Assembly (NCBI RefSeq): GCF_000718165.1
Contig: NZ_JOEY01000045.1
Span: 1 to 64,000, forward strand
From: Streptomyces fulvoviolaceus
GTDB taxonomy: Bacteria > Actinomycetota > Actinomycetes > Streptomycetales > Streptomycetaceae
Direction: 5' to 3'
Length of the DNA: 64,000 nt
The notes under the pieces are model-generated. The model saw only the letters and a program-made list of their open reading frames with translations, had not been told where the DNA came from and did no database searches. Below are positions 35,171 to 43,443 of this stretch, piece after piece (the first letter of the stretch is position 1; each line of letters starts with the position of its first letter). The translations under genes were made by a program, and so were the position numbers.

Positions 35171-35925
35171 CGGCCCCGGTGCGGAGAGGTGACCGGCGGG
35201 CTCGGAGGCGCTACCGCGGTGGTGCCCAGGGCGGGCCGGGCGGGCGGATTACGTAGGACGACGCCGACGCCCAGCTCGGACAAGCGGTGGCCAGCGGCTC
35301 GTACGGACGCGGCCTGGTGCGCGGAGTCGTCACCGGACAGGACGAGGACGTCGTTTTCCGCGTCGAGGGCGAAGCCGTAGTCGGTCAGGGCCTGGACGAT
35401 GTCATCGCGGTCGGGCTTGTCGACGACGAGGGCGTCGCCGGACCAGGTCATCACTACGTGGTCCGGCTCGGCGGCCGGCGGCGTCGTGAGGCGGGCGGCG
35501 TTGGCGCGGACCTGGGCGAGGGCCTTGTCGTACCGGGGCAGCAGGTCGTAATGGATGTCTTCGGCGGCGCTGAACGGATCGGCGTTCACCGCGATTCCGT
35601 CGGGCTCGCGGACGCCACGGAACGCTTCGGCCGGTGCGTCGGTGGGGGCCATAGCGGCGATCAGGTAGCCCTCGCCGTGCCCGAGCGGGTCCGCGACGAA
35701 CAGTCGGCTGCCGTCGTCGCGGGTCAGCACGGCGCAGTGGTCCACGGTGTGCTTGGCCAGGGTGTAGGCGACATCGTTCATGTCCCACACGTGGTCGGTA
35801 AGGGCGTCGTGGTCGTTGTTGCCGCCGCGGTCCGGGTGGTACGTGCTGGTCCAGGCGCCGGGCAGTTCGCCGGCGAGGACGGCAGCGAACGAGCCGAGAC
35901 CGGTGTCGGGGGTGGGGTCGTGCAT
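35167..35925 (-). CDS. LPGxW-family protein 1
   Basis: 252 residues from ATG 35925 with GAGGAG upstream. Contains LAGELPGAWTSTYHPDRG, HVWDMNDVAYTLAKHTVDHC, a glycine-rich strand pair (RDDGSRLFVADPLGHGEGYL) and YDLLPRYDKALAQ. The same order is found in the genes at 39457, 41348 and 47689. A second alpha/beta domain (DALVVDKPDRDDIVQALTDY) follows. No family name known to me. Confidence 0.75.
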   Translation of the reverse strand: MHDPTPDTGLGSFAAVLAGELPGAWTSTYHPDRGGNNDHDALTDHVWDMNDVAYTLAKHTVDHCAVLTRDDGSRLFVADPLGHGEGYLIAAMAPTDAPAEAFRGVREPDGIAVNADPFSAAEDIHYDLLPRYDKALAQVRANAARLTTPPAAEPDHVVMTWSGDALVVDKPDRDDIVQALTDYGFALDAENDVLVLSGDDSAHQAASVRAAGHRLSELGVGVVLRNPPARPALGTTAVAPPSPPVTSPHRGR

Positions 35926-36011
35926 GGTCTCCTCGAAGGGAATAGGGGGCGGGGGTCAGCGCCGCCTGTTTGCCGGGGCTGCTGCGGTGGGTGCGGCGGC
36001 GGGGCTGGTGG

Positions 36012-36617
36012 TCAGGCGCGGCGGGGGTGCAGGACAGGCGCAGATGGCGGAAGCTTTGCGTTCGTCCGGCCCGACGTCGGCGGTGCACGCGCGGCGCTGG
36101 GGTGGTTCTGGTGCCGGTCGGCGAGGTCGTTGCGCGTGTGGGTGAGGTCGGACCGGATGACGCCGAGCCGGTGCTCGCCGAGGTACTGCAGCCGCTTTGC
36201 GGTGTGCGGATCCGGGGCCTGGCCCAGGCCCTGGTAGAAGGCGGCGGTCGCGGTGAGGACTTCGCCCAGCGCGATGAGCACTCCGTCGTGGGAGGCGGTC
36301 AGTTCGGTCAGCGCGTCGGCGACCAGCGCCCCGAGTGGCTGGTAGTGCGCCTCGCGCGTCTCGGTGTCGAAGGCGTCATCGGCGTCGACGTGGTAGCGCA
36401 CAGCGCGCAGCCGGGCCACGGCGCGAGCGGCGAGACGTTCCTCCTCGGCTATGTCGAGACCGATGGGCAGGCGGTGATAGGTCTCGTGGAGGCGGACGAC
36501 GGGGACAAAGCCGGTGCGTTGAAGGATGCTGTGGGCTTCCGGATCGCCGCCGCGGGCGAGGACTTCTCCGGAGTGCTCGTCGCGCCCCAGGGTCAGGAAG
36601 CGATCGGCAAAGGCCAA
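36012..36617 (-). CDS. YHRLP-family protein 4
   Basis: 201 residues from TTG 36617; the Shine-Dalgarno site is weak. Family landmarks: LQRTGFVPVVRLHETYHRLP, ERLAARAVARLRAVRYHVDA. The C-terminal helical region (VLIALGEVLTATAAFYQGLG, RLGVIRSDLTHTRNDL) parallels that of the gene at 34502. The tail may be shifted: another frame ends TTSPAAAPTAAAPANRRR at 35957, a more typical tail for this operon, so a frameshift near 36050 is possible. Confidence 0.7.
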   Translation of the reverse strand: MAFADRFLTLGRDEHSGEVLARGGDPEAHSILQRTGFVPVVRLHETYHRLPIGLDIAEEERLAARAVARLRAVRYHVDADDAFDTETREAHYQPLGALVADALTELTASHDGVLIALGEVLTATAAFYQGLGQAPDPHTAKRLQYLGEHRLGVIRSDLTHTRNDLADRHQNHPSAARAPPTSGRTNAKLPPSAPVLHPRRA

Positions 36618-36638
36618 GAAGCTGTTCTTTCTGTCGGG

Positions 36639-37544
36639 TCAGTGGGTCAGCCGGGTGCCGGACGTGGGAGGCGCGGCGGTCATCCGGGTCGAGAGGGGCA
36701 CCGGCCGTGCGGTAGCGGGCAGGGCGGCGGCGGTCGCGTCGAGATCCTGCTGGACGCCGTACAAGCGGCGGGCGATCAGCTCCAGCTGGTGTCCTGCGGC
36801 CGGGCCGTAGGCATGCGGGAGGCGATCGAGACGGTGGGCTGCGTGCTCGACGAGGCCGCGCACGGTCGCGAGCGGACCGGTGTTCTCGTCGGCGAGCTGG
36901 CGCAGCAGTCCGGCGAGTTGAGTGGTGGCGTCGGCAGCGCCTGGTGAAGCGCCGTTGCCCGCCGCGGTGGAGCGCTCCGAGAAGCGGGCGGTCTGCCCAG
37001 GATCAGGGCCGAGGAGGGGAGAACGGAGGTCCAGCTCGGCCTCGATACGTCGGCACTCGGCTGCCATAAGCGGAAACAGCCGGTGTGGCTGCGTGGTCCA
37101 GGTGTCGTCCGGGCGGATGAGGTTGGCGAGCAGGTCGAGGCGGCCGGGCTGTGCCTGGACGGCGATCCAGCGGCAGCCGTGGTCGTCCCCCGGCCGCTGG
37201 ATGCCCGCGATGCGGGCGATCCGGTGAGCGATCTCGGACCACTCGGGGCCGGTGAGGTCGCGGTCGCAGGCGTGCAGGCGCACATCCGCGTGCCAGATGG
37301 CGCGTCGGTCGTCCTGCGCACCGGCCGCGAAGGAGTGCTGCCAGCTGGGGACGTCCAGGTGCTCGGCCCACTCGGCGGAGGTCCAGGACTTCTGCTCGTC
37401 GTCGAGCGTGTAATAGTCCAGCCCCGGCCAGTGGGCGACCACCGTGTGCTCGGTCAGGCCCTCTTGGTCGCTGACCGGGCGGTCGAGGGCTTCGGCAAGC
37501 GGCTCGCTGGGGCTGGTGTCGCGTGGATGGATACGGATGATCAT
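36639..37544 (-). CDS. Relaxase-like protein without a recognisable HUH metal site
   Basis: 301 residues. The N-terminal half keeps the order of MobA/VirD2-type relaxases: HTVVAHWPGLDYYTLDDEQK, WQHSFAAGAQDDRRAIWHAD, DRDLTGPEWSEIAHRIARIA and CRWIAVQAQPGRLDLLANLI. At the last position active relaxases carry a metal-binding His-x-His; here it reads LDLLAN. The C-terminal half is helical (GPLATVRGLVEHAAHRLDRL). It may bind oriT or a partner relaxase without nicking, or be a divergent nuclease. ATG 37544 overlaps the upstream stop. Confidence 0.6.
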   Translation of the reverse strand: MIIRIHPRDTSPSEPLAEALDRPVSDQEGLTEHTVVAHWPGLDYYTLDDEQKSWTSAEWAEHLDVPSWQHSFAAGAQDDRRAIWHADVRLHACDRDLTGPEWSEIAHRIARIAGIQRPGDDHGCRWIAVQAQPGRLDLLANLIRPDDTWTTQPHRLFPLMAAECRRIEAELDLRSPLLGPDPGQTARFSERSTAAGNGASPGAADATTQLAGLLRQLADENTGPLATVRGLVEHAAHRLDRLPHAYGPAAGHQLELIARRLYGVQQDLDATAAALPATARPVPLSTRMTAAPPTSGTRLTH

Positions 37545-38310
37545 TGTGAGGTGGACTTCCGGCGCCTACGGGCGAGTTGGGTCAGGTCGTGCGCGGCGGT
37601 GATAAGGGTGTCTTCGCGCACCAGGTCGGAGTGGACGGCCAGGTTGCCCGGGGCAGGAGTTCCAGGGCGCGCTCGATGGCCGTGCGCGCCTGGCGGTACT
37701 GGCCCAGCGCGCGCAGCACCGAAGCCTTGCGGAACTGCGCGATCGGATCGTCTCCACCGCCCTCGGGCAGCCGGTCCACGAGGGCGAGCAGCGCGTCGGC
37801 GCGGCCGGGAAGCAGACCGCCCAGCCACACTCCGTGCAGCAGGACGTGCAGAGTCTTGGGGTGATCCGATGCGGTGGCGAGGACCTGTTCCATCACGGCC
37901 AGGCCATCCGAGCGGGACTGGCCCAGGCGCGCGAAGGCGTACAGCGCCCAGCTGTACGGGTCCGCATTCAGCACGCTCAACGGCACCTGGTTCAGGAGGG
38001 ATTCGATGGAGCGGCACCAAAAGTCGTAGCGCAGGGCACTCAGGTAGAGGTGCCGGTACGTCCGCCAGATCACCGGGCCGGGGCCGGGGTCGGTGACGTG
38101 CTCGGGGTCGAGAAGTACCAGCGCACTGTTCCCGGCGGCGCGGGCTTGCCAGGCGACGTCAGCGCACACCTCGGCTGACTCCTGCCACGTCGCGTCCAGA
38201 TCACGCAGGGCCTCGGCCAGGCGCATTGGCCACTGGGTACCGGCGACCGTCTCGATGGCGATCGAAGCCGCGCGAGCCAGGGCCGCGTTGCGCTCGGGGC
38301 TGGGGGTCAT
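37541..38310 (-). pseudogene. TPR-like helical protein with a -1 frameshift near its C-terminus
   Basis: ATG 38310 overlaps the upstream stop. About 220 helical residues (RNAALARAASIAIETVAG, QFRKASVLRALGQYRQARTA, IERALELLP) have the spacing of tetratricopeptide repeats. Near 37646-37654, in the run CTGCCCCGGGCAAC, one G appears to be missing: the adjacent frame continues GNLAVHSDLVREDTLITAAH to a TGA overlapping the relaxase-like ATG, as the operon pattern predicts. Without the fix the protein would end in a random tail. Confidence 0.7.
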
Positions 38311-38729
38311 CGCCCGCCTCGGGCGTCGGCGACGTGCACCACCTGATTGAGGTGGTTGACCGAGTACCAGCCGCAGTCGACGTCCTGTTCGGCGCCGGCC
38401 AGGCGTGGGACGAGGTAAGTGCGCAGCGCCTGCTGGTAGATGAGGCAGTCCGGGCAGCGGCTGGAGAGATGGGCGAGGTAGCGCGGGTGAGCGGTGAGGT
38501 ACGTGCGCTCGCCGCCGGCCGGGTCGTACAGCCGCCACCCGTCCTCGTCGGTCGGCGTGTGCCACGAGGGCGTGACGACCTTGTAGGCGTCTCCCCACAG
38601 CTCACTGCCGGAGGTGCCCTTGAGGATGACGACCTGGTCGTCGGGCCGGAAGTGCTGGTGGGTGACGTCCCGTTCGGGGGTGACGATGTCACCGGGGGCA
38701 AGCGGAGGGCGGGAAACGGCGTCGGGCAC
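38307..38729 (-). CDS. Hypothetical protein, first gene of the downstream minus-strand run
   Basis: 140 residues from GTG 38729. Alpha/beta with Trp and a Cys pair (YLAHLSSRCPDCLIYQQALR), so possibly metal-binding; VILKGTSGSELWGDAYKVVT is a small beta unit. It is the first gene after module copy B, whose TATAGC box lies about 95 bases upstream, and every following gene to 33.4 kb is closely packed behind it. Confidence 0.7.
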   Translation of the reverse strand: MPDAVSRPPLAPGDIVTPERDVTHQHFRPDDQVVILKGTSGSELWGDAYKVVTPSWHTPTDEDGWRLYDPAGGERTYLTAHPRYLAHLSSRCPDCLIYQQALRTYLVPRLAGAEQDVDCGWYSVNHLNQVVHVADARGGR

Positions 38730-38788
38730 AGCAGGGAGTTCCTTCCACGAGCGGGCGCAGGGAGGCGGTGGGAGGAACAAGGATCCGG

Positions 38789-38827
38789 ACGATCCCCGGT
38801 TTCGGTAATCGGGGATCGTCGGCTATA
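38789..38827 (-). promoter_or_regulatory. TATAGC / inverted-repeat module, copy B
   Basis: Read on the minus strand: TATAGC (38827-38822), three bases, then the repeat ACGATCCCCGATT, loop ACCGA, AACCGGGGATCGT (38819-38789) with one G-T pair. It points at the gene starting at 38729. The same core recurs at 58.95 and 62.96 kb on the plus strand. It is probably a promoter whose start region is overlapped by an operator; it could also end transcription of the gene upstream. Confidence 0.75.
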
Positions 38828-38838
38828 AGACCCCGTGT

Positions 38839-39336
38839 CTACCGGAACGGGTTCTCGGTTCCGGTGTCGTCGCTGGTGGCGGCGTCCAGGAGTTCGGGCA
38901 GGTCAGTGCCCTCGGCGTCGCGCTGATCGATCCACCACCCAACGCGGGTGACGGTGCGGATCGTGTCCTCCAGGGCAGCCCAGTCGGCCTCGTCCCAGCT
39001 GCCTTCGGTCACCAGCGCGCTGTACGCAGTCGTGACGAGCTGGTGGCGGGAGCGCTCACCCCAGGCGAGAGCCTTCTCGGGTCCTTCGAGCGGCGGCATG
39101 TCGAACCTCTCGGCCCACTCGGTGGCGGCCTGCTGTTCCTCCGCGCGCCTGGCGGCCAGCCACTCCTCCTTGCCGGCGTCGTCCTCGTCGCGGGCGGCCT
39201 TCCAGCAGTCGGTGCAGTCGCGTCCCTCCAGCCAGCGGGCGAATCCGGCCCGCCGGTCGGCGGGGCGGTTGGAAAGATCATGCGAGATTTCGTGTCCACA
39301 GCTGTGGACGATGTTCCACGTCGTTCGGACGGCCAT
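38839..39336 (-). CDS. Small Cys/His protein, probably zinc-binding
   Basis: 165 residues from ATG 39336, with AAGGAG 11 bases upstream. SCGHEISHDL near residue 12 and GRDCTDCWKAARDE near 38 give a C-x-H and C-x-x-C pattern of a zinc ribbon. The rest is helical and acidic. It ends 12 bases before module copy B and may be the last gene of the unit coming from the left arm of the T4SS genes. Related short zinc-ribbon proteins are common in Streptomyces elements. Confidence 0.7.
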   Translation of the reverse strand: MAVRTTWNIVHSCGHEISHDLSNRPADRRAGFARWLEGRDCTDCWKAARDEDDAGKEEWLAARRAEEQQAATEWAERFDMPPLEGPEKALAWGERSRHQLVTTAYSALVTEGSWDEADWAALEDTIRTVTRVGWWIDQRDAEGTDLPELLDAATSDDTGTENPFR

Positions 39337-39404
39337 ATGAGGGCGAATCTCCTTATTGTCAGGGGTGGTTCGGTGTGTTCCGGGTGTTCGGCGTGACCTG
39401 GGCG

Positions 39405-39420
39405 GGGGTGCTAGCACCCC
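39405..39420. repeat. Perfect 16-bp palindrome GGGGTGCTAGCACCCC
   Basis: Eight-base arms with no loop, between the stop of the gene at 39457 and the start at 39336. Probably a protein-binding site, or a weak terminator as a hairpin. Confidence 0.55.
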
Positions 39421-39456
39421 GGGCAGTGGCCTCGGCAAGGCGGAAGTGGTGGACGG

Positions 39457-40500
39457 TCAGCGGGTCCGCCCGGTGGCGGCAGCCGCCGCCGACGGTTTCG
39501 GCGGCCTGCTGGTCGAGACGGTGGGGCGGGAGGGTCCCTGGGACGAAGCGGCGGTGGCGCTGCGGACCACCGCGACCAGGTCCTCGCTGGACTCGAGCCA
39601 CACCGCCATGGCCTCATCGGTGCCGACCGGTTCGAGCCCGCTTCCGGCGTCGTCGCTGGAATGCGTCAGGGAGGCGAGGAGGGTCTCGAAGCGGTCGAGA
39701 ACCTTCGCATCCTGCGCGGCCAGGGGCTTGGCGCCGGCGCGGCGACTGGCCGCGATCAGGTAGGGCGCGTGGGTGAGGAAGCGCCCCAATGCCGCGTCTA
39801 GGTCCGCGGGGTACGGGTAGGGCACGGTGCCGGGCTCGACGTCCCGCAACCAGTTCAGGTCTTCCTGCACTTCGCGCAGCCGCGCGAGGTTCACCAGCTG
39901 CTCGAATTCCGGCAGGAGGCGTGAGCGCACCTCTGCAGTGACTGCACGGGCGGCGGGGGCGGCGACAGTGCGTGGCCCTGCGCCGATCACGTGGAGGTGG
40001 TCAGGGGAGGGAAGCAGGGTGGCGACCAGGTACTGGCCGTCCCACGGGCGTTCGGCCAGGAGGAGTTCGGTGCCGCCGCCGTCGCGGAGGATCGCCGCCC
40101 CTGAGTTGCGGTACTTCACCAGCGGGGACAGCACGGGGCCGGCCTCCCACACCCAGTCCAGCAGGTGGGTGGGGATGTTGCCGTCCGGGTAGTGCTCGAT
40201 GTCCACCTCCCACGGACCGGGAAGGCCCTCGGCGACGACGTGCGCGATGTCGCCGAGATAGGGACGCTCACTGGTGATGACCTTGGTCTGGCAGTCGCGG
40301 GCCGTCTGGTGGAGCTGGGTGAGCGCCTCACGTGCTTGGGAGTGGTCGTCGAGGGACAGCCGGTGGACCTCGTCCTGGTGCCGGGCGAATCCCGCCAGTT
40401 CCAGGGCGGTGGTGGCCCACCGGTGCCGCTCCCCGCTGGGGAGCGCGACGATCGTGTTGCCGGCGGCGAGGTGCAGGGTGATCTCGGCGGAGGAAGTCAG
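39457..40500 (-). CDS. LPGxW-family protein 2; probable CTG start
   Basis: 347 residues if it begins at CTG 40500; an ATG/GTG-only reading would start at 40206 and lose 98 residues that match the paralog at 41348: SSAEITLHLAAG (SAEITLTTSRP there) and KVITSERPYLGDIAHVVAEG (IITSSRPYLGDIGTEIAARL). Then LPGPWEVDIEHYPDG, DWVWEAGPVL, DGGGTELLLAERPWDGQYLV and LLPEFEQLVNL. The Shine-Dalgarno site is poor, so the exact start is uncertain, but the extension is supported by paralogy. Confidence 0.75.
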   Translation of the reverse strand: MTSSAEITLHLAAGNTIVALPSGERHRWATTALELAGFARHQDEVHRLSLDDHSQAREALTQLHQTARDCQTKVITSERPYLGDIAHVVAEGLPGPWEVDIEHYPDGNIPTHLLDWVWEAGPVLSPLVKYRNSGAAILRDGGGTELLLAERPWDGQYLVATLLPSPDHLHVIGAGPRTVAAPAARAVTAEVRSRLLPEFEQLVNLARLREVQEDLNWLRDVEPGTVPYPYPADLDAALGRFLTHAPYLIAASRRAGAKPLAAQDAKVLDRFETLLASLTHSSDDAGSGLEPVGTDEAMAVWLESSEDLVAVVRSATAASSQGPSRPTVSTSRPPKPSAAAAATGRTR

Positions 40501-40530
40501 GGCAGCGGGCTTTCGTCTTGGGACGCCAGG

Positions 40531-40881
40531 TCAGCGCCGTGGCCGCCGCGGGGTGCCGGCGGGCGAGGGCTGCGCGGTCATGGCGGTCTTCGTGCGGCGC
40601 AGCGTCGGCGGTGCGGAGGCTGCGGCCGGGGTGGGGCGCAGGTCAGGGTCGAGGTCGACGCTGTAGCGGGCGGCGGTGAGCATCTCCGCAGCCCAGGTGG
40701 CGTGTTCGTTCTCCCAGGTGCGGCCCAGGTCGAACGGCAACCGGATCCACACGCCGCGCAGCGTGGGATAGGTGTCGAATCCGGCACGGGCCAGGACGCT
40801 CGCGGCGAAGGCATCGACCGGGCCATCGACTTCGACTTCGCCGCCCAGGCCGCGGGTGATGTGGATCGCTTCGTCGCTCAT
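40531..40881 (-). CDS. YHRLP-family small protein 5
   Basis: 116 residues from ATG 40881 with GGGGCGGAG upstream. Shorter, beta-rich start (HITRGLGGEVEVDGPVDAFA), then LARAGFDTYPTLRGVWIRLP and AAEMLTAARYSVDLDPDL, the family's last motif, which is nearly identical to HLDPTLN/DADDAF segments in copies 3 and 4. Basic tail. Confidence 0.75.
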   Translation of the reverse strand: MSDEAIHITRGLGGEVEVDGPVDAFAASVLARAGFDTYPTLRGVWIRLPFDLGRTWENEHATWAAEMLTAARYSVDLDPDLRPTPAAASAPPTLRRTKTAMTAQPSPAGTPRRPRR

Positions 40882-41324
40882 CGGCTCCGCCCCTTTCCGG
40901 CTGTCTGTGCTCGGTCGCCCACGGGCACAGCGGCGGTCTGCGGCACAAACTCAGGGAGGGTGGCTGTCGGGGCGGTGAGCCTTTGAGGGGAGCGGGTGGC
41001 CGCTGCCTGCGCGATGGGGTTGCGTCGTTCCATCAGCTTGTTGCGCACGGCCGGTTGCGGTGGGCCGGAGGTGAGGGCGGGGTCGAGGGGGTAGTCGGCC
41101 TGCACCTCGTAGCCGTGTCGGCGAAGGTCGAGGACGGCCTGGCGGGTACGGCGGACCCCGTCCTGCTGGGGGTGGGTGAGCCGGTACAGGCCCGGGGTCT
41201 CGGGGACCGGCTCGAACTGTTCACGGACCAGGAACCAGTCGGCCAGGTGCGCGGGGAGGTTCGCGGTGGCGGCGGCCACGAAGCCGTGGTCGGGATGGGC
41301 GCCGAAGCGGAAGTGGTCAGACAG
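40878..41324 (-). CDS. YHRLP-family protein 6; probable CTG start
   Basis: 148 residues from CTG 41324, seven bases after GAAGGGA; no conventional start fits. SDHFRFGAHPDHGFVAAATA opens the protein, followed by LVREQFEPVPETPGLYRLTH and AVLDLRRHGYEVQADYPLDP, the family signature. Its stop overlaps the next ATG. Long reading frames extending upstream of the CTG are Arg/Pro-rich shadows of the neighbouring gene. Confidence 0.72.
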   Translation of the reverse strand: MSDHFRFGAHPDHGFVAAATANLPAHLADWFLVREQFEPVPETPGLYRLTHPQQDGVRRTRQAVLDLRRHGYEVQADYPLDPALTSGPPQPAVRNKLMERRNPIAQAAATRSPQRLTAPTATLPEFVPQTAAVPVGDRAQTAGKGRSR

Positions 41325-41347
41325 AGGCGAATCCCTTCTTTGAGCGG

Positions 41348-42532
41348 TCAGCGGTGCGCTGCCGCGGAGCGCGGGGCGGGCAGCGGCGCGGGGCGGGCGG
41401 TGAGCAGTCGCGGGCTGGGCGCGGACAGCGCGGCCGGCCCGCCCGGTACGGCGGCGCGGGCCTGGCGCTCGAACGCTTCGCTGTCGGCGAGCCACGTTTC
41501 GATCGCGGGCAGGACGGCGAGGCCGAGCTGCCCGCGGACCTGGCTCCATTCGTGGGCCGGCAGTGTGCGGGGGATCGAGTACAGGTCGTGGCGCAGGTCG
41601 TTCCATTCGTTCCAGGCGTCCTGGCTGTGGTCGAGTGCCTCGCGCAGGCGGGTCAGGGCCGCGGCGTCTTCGGGCCAGGGGGTGGCGGCGGGACGGCAGC
41701 GGATAAGCAGGATCGGCGCGTGTTCGAGCACGTCGCGGTAGGACAGCCAGGCGTGGTCGGCGAAGTCCCGTTCCAGTCCTGAGATCAGGCGGGACTTGCC
41801 GAGCGGAACGCCGTCGCTGTACCGGCCGGAGTCCTTGATCGCTTGGAGGGTCTGGTGTTCTTCCCGGATGCGCTCCAGGGCGCGCAGGACGTTGTTCAGG
41901 TCCTGGTTGTGCAGGGCGCGATCGTAGGCGGGCAGGAACGTGTGCGTGACGGCGTGGGCGGCGAGGCCGGGATCGGCGGGCAGCACGATGCTGTGAGGCG
42001 TGGTGGGATCGTCGTGGGGGTCCTCTTGCTCCCGGTCGGTGAGAGCGCCGAGGAGGTATCCGCTGCGGTGACCGGGGCGCTCGATCAACAGCAGCTCGGT
42101 GCCGGTGCCGTTCTTCAGGACGGACGCGAACGGGATGCGGTGGTCTTCGAGGGCCCGGTATATCTCGCCGGCTTCCCACAGCATGGGCCAGAGGTCTTCC
42201 TGCCACAGCGGGTGGCTGTAGATCTCCAACTCGGCGCTCCAGGTGCCGGGCAGCCGGGCGGCGATCTCGGTGCCGATGTCGCCGAGATACGGCCGGCTGC
42301 TGGTGATGATGGTGGCGCCGTGTTCGTGGGCGTGATGCACCAGGGCGCTGGCGGTGGCCCGGGCAGCCTGGGCGTCGGCCAGCGGAGCGGTGAACACACC
42401 GTTGGGCCGGCGCCTGAATCCGGCGTCTTCCAGCGCTTGATGGGCCTGCGGGTACTTCTTGCCGGAGGCGATGGCGACGAGCCCCAGGGGGCGGCTGGTG
42501 GTGAGGGTGATCTCGGCGGAGGGGATGGGCAT
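41348..42532 (-). CDS. LPGxW-family protein 3
   Basis: 394 residues from ATG 42532, after AGGACC. The longest member: PSAEITLTTSRPLGLVAIAS, IITSSRPYLGDIGTEIAARL, PGTWSAELEIYSHPLW, NGTGTELLLIERPGHRSGYL and VTHTFLPAYDRALHNQDLN, then a C-terminal helical half (SYRDVLEHAPILLIRCRPAA). The pairing of a Gly-rich GTELLLIERP strand with a long helix may reflect a small-ligand or peptide-binding module. Function unknown. Confidence 0.78.
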   Translation of the reverse strand: MPIPSAEITLTTSRPLGLVAIASGKKYPQAHQALEDAGFRRRPNGVFTAPLADAQAARATASALVHHAHEHGATIITSSRPYLGDIGTEIAARLPGTWSAELEIYSHPLWQEDLWPMLWEAGEIYRALEDHRIPFASVLKNGTGTELLLIERPGHRSGYLLGALTDREQEDPHDDPTTPHSIVLPADPGLAAHAVTHTFLPAYDRALHNQDLNNVLRALERIREEHQTLQAIKDSGRYSDGVPLGKSRLISGLERDFADHAWLSYRDVLEHAPILLIRCRPAATPWPEDAAALTRLREALDHSQDAWNEWNDLRHDLYSIPRTLPAHEWSQVRGQLGLAVLPAIETWLADSEAFERQARAAVPGGPAALSAPSPRLLTARPAPLPAPRSAAAHR

Positions 42533-42584
42533 CAAGGTCCTGGTGGGTCGAGACCGCGGGCGAGTTCGTCCAGACGGACCGGGC

Positions 42585-43394
42585 TCAGCGGGTCTTCGGG
42601 GCGCGCTTGGGCTCGGGGGTGCGCGGTGGTTCGGCGTGCGGAGGCTGCGCCGAGGGGCGGCGGGACGGCGATGAGACCCGTTCGATGGTCACCAGCGGGG
42701 CGACGGTGGCGGGGAAAGGGAAGGACGTGGAGCGCAGGGTGGGCCGGGGATCGAGTGTCTCGGCGACGACCGCGTGCATGAGGAAGGGCGGCGTCTTGTC
42801 CGTGAACGAGATGTCCCACAAATGGCCGAGGTCTTCCGGGGAGGCGGCCAGGTGCCAGGTGATGGATGCGTCTCCGTGGATGGGCGGCGCTGGCGAGTCC
42901 ACGGGGCGGCCGACCACGGCGGCGTGTCCGTCATGCGAGATGAATCCGGAGAGCCCGAAGTCGTCGAAGTGGGTCCAAGAGTCGACGTCGACGTAGAGTT
43001 CCAGCAGGCCGGGCTCGACGCCGATGCCGTAGACGACGTGATCCGGATCGGCGGCCAGTTCGCCTGCCAGGGTGCCAATGAGCCTGGCGACGAACTCGAT
43101 CGGCACATTGCCCGCGATATCCGCACGCCAGCGCTCAGCAGCTTCTTCGTCGGTGCGGGCTGAGATCACCATATGAGGGCCTCGGCCCACCACTGCTTGG
43201 TCGTGGCGGATCGTGATGCGTCGGCATGGGCTGGTCACGGTCAACGACGACGCGTCGGCGTGTGCGCTCCACGCGGTTTCCTCGGCGAAGATGTCCAGGA
43301 GCTGTTGGTGGTCATTGGGGAGGCTGGCGGCCAGGTAGCGGGGAGAGATGAGGATCTTCTCTCGGGGACTGTCCTGGTCGAGGTCGTTGGGCAT
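42585..43394 (-). CDS. DUF317-family protein 5
   Basis: 269 residues from ATG 43394 with GGAAG upstream. KILISPRYLAASLPNDHQQL is the family opening; then ERWRADIAGNVPIEFVARLI and GHLWDISFTDKTPPFLMHAV, both positions typical of DUF317 half-repeats. More divergent than the four copies at 24-33 kb, and placed among LPGxW and glycosyltransferase genes, so it probably belongs to the older part of the array. Confidence 0.85.
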   Translation of the reverse strand: MPNDLDQDSPREKILISPRYLAASLPNDHQQLLDIFAEETAWSAHADASSLTVTSPCRRITIRHDQAVVGRGPHMVISARTDEEAAERWRADIAGNVPIEFVARLIGTLAGELAADPDHVVYGIGVEPGLLELYVDVDSWTHFDDFGLSGFISHDGHAAVVGRPVDSPAPPIHGDASITWHLAASPEDLGHLWDISFTDKTPPFLMHAVVAETLDPRPTLRSTSFPFPATVAPLVTIERVSSPSRRPSAQPPHAEPPRTPEPKRAPKTR

Positions 43395-43443
43395 GGTTCT
43401 TCCGGTGGGATCGGAGAGCGGGCGACGAAACGGGGCGCCTCAA

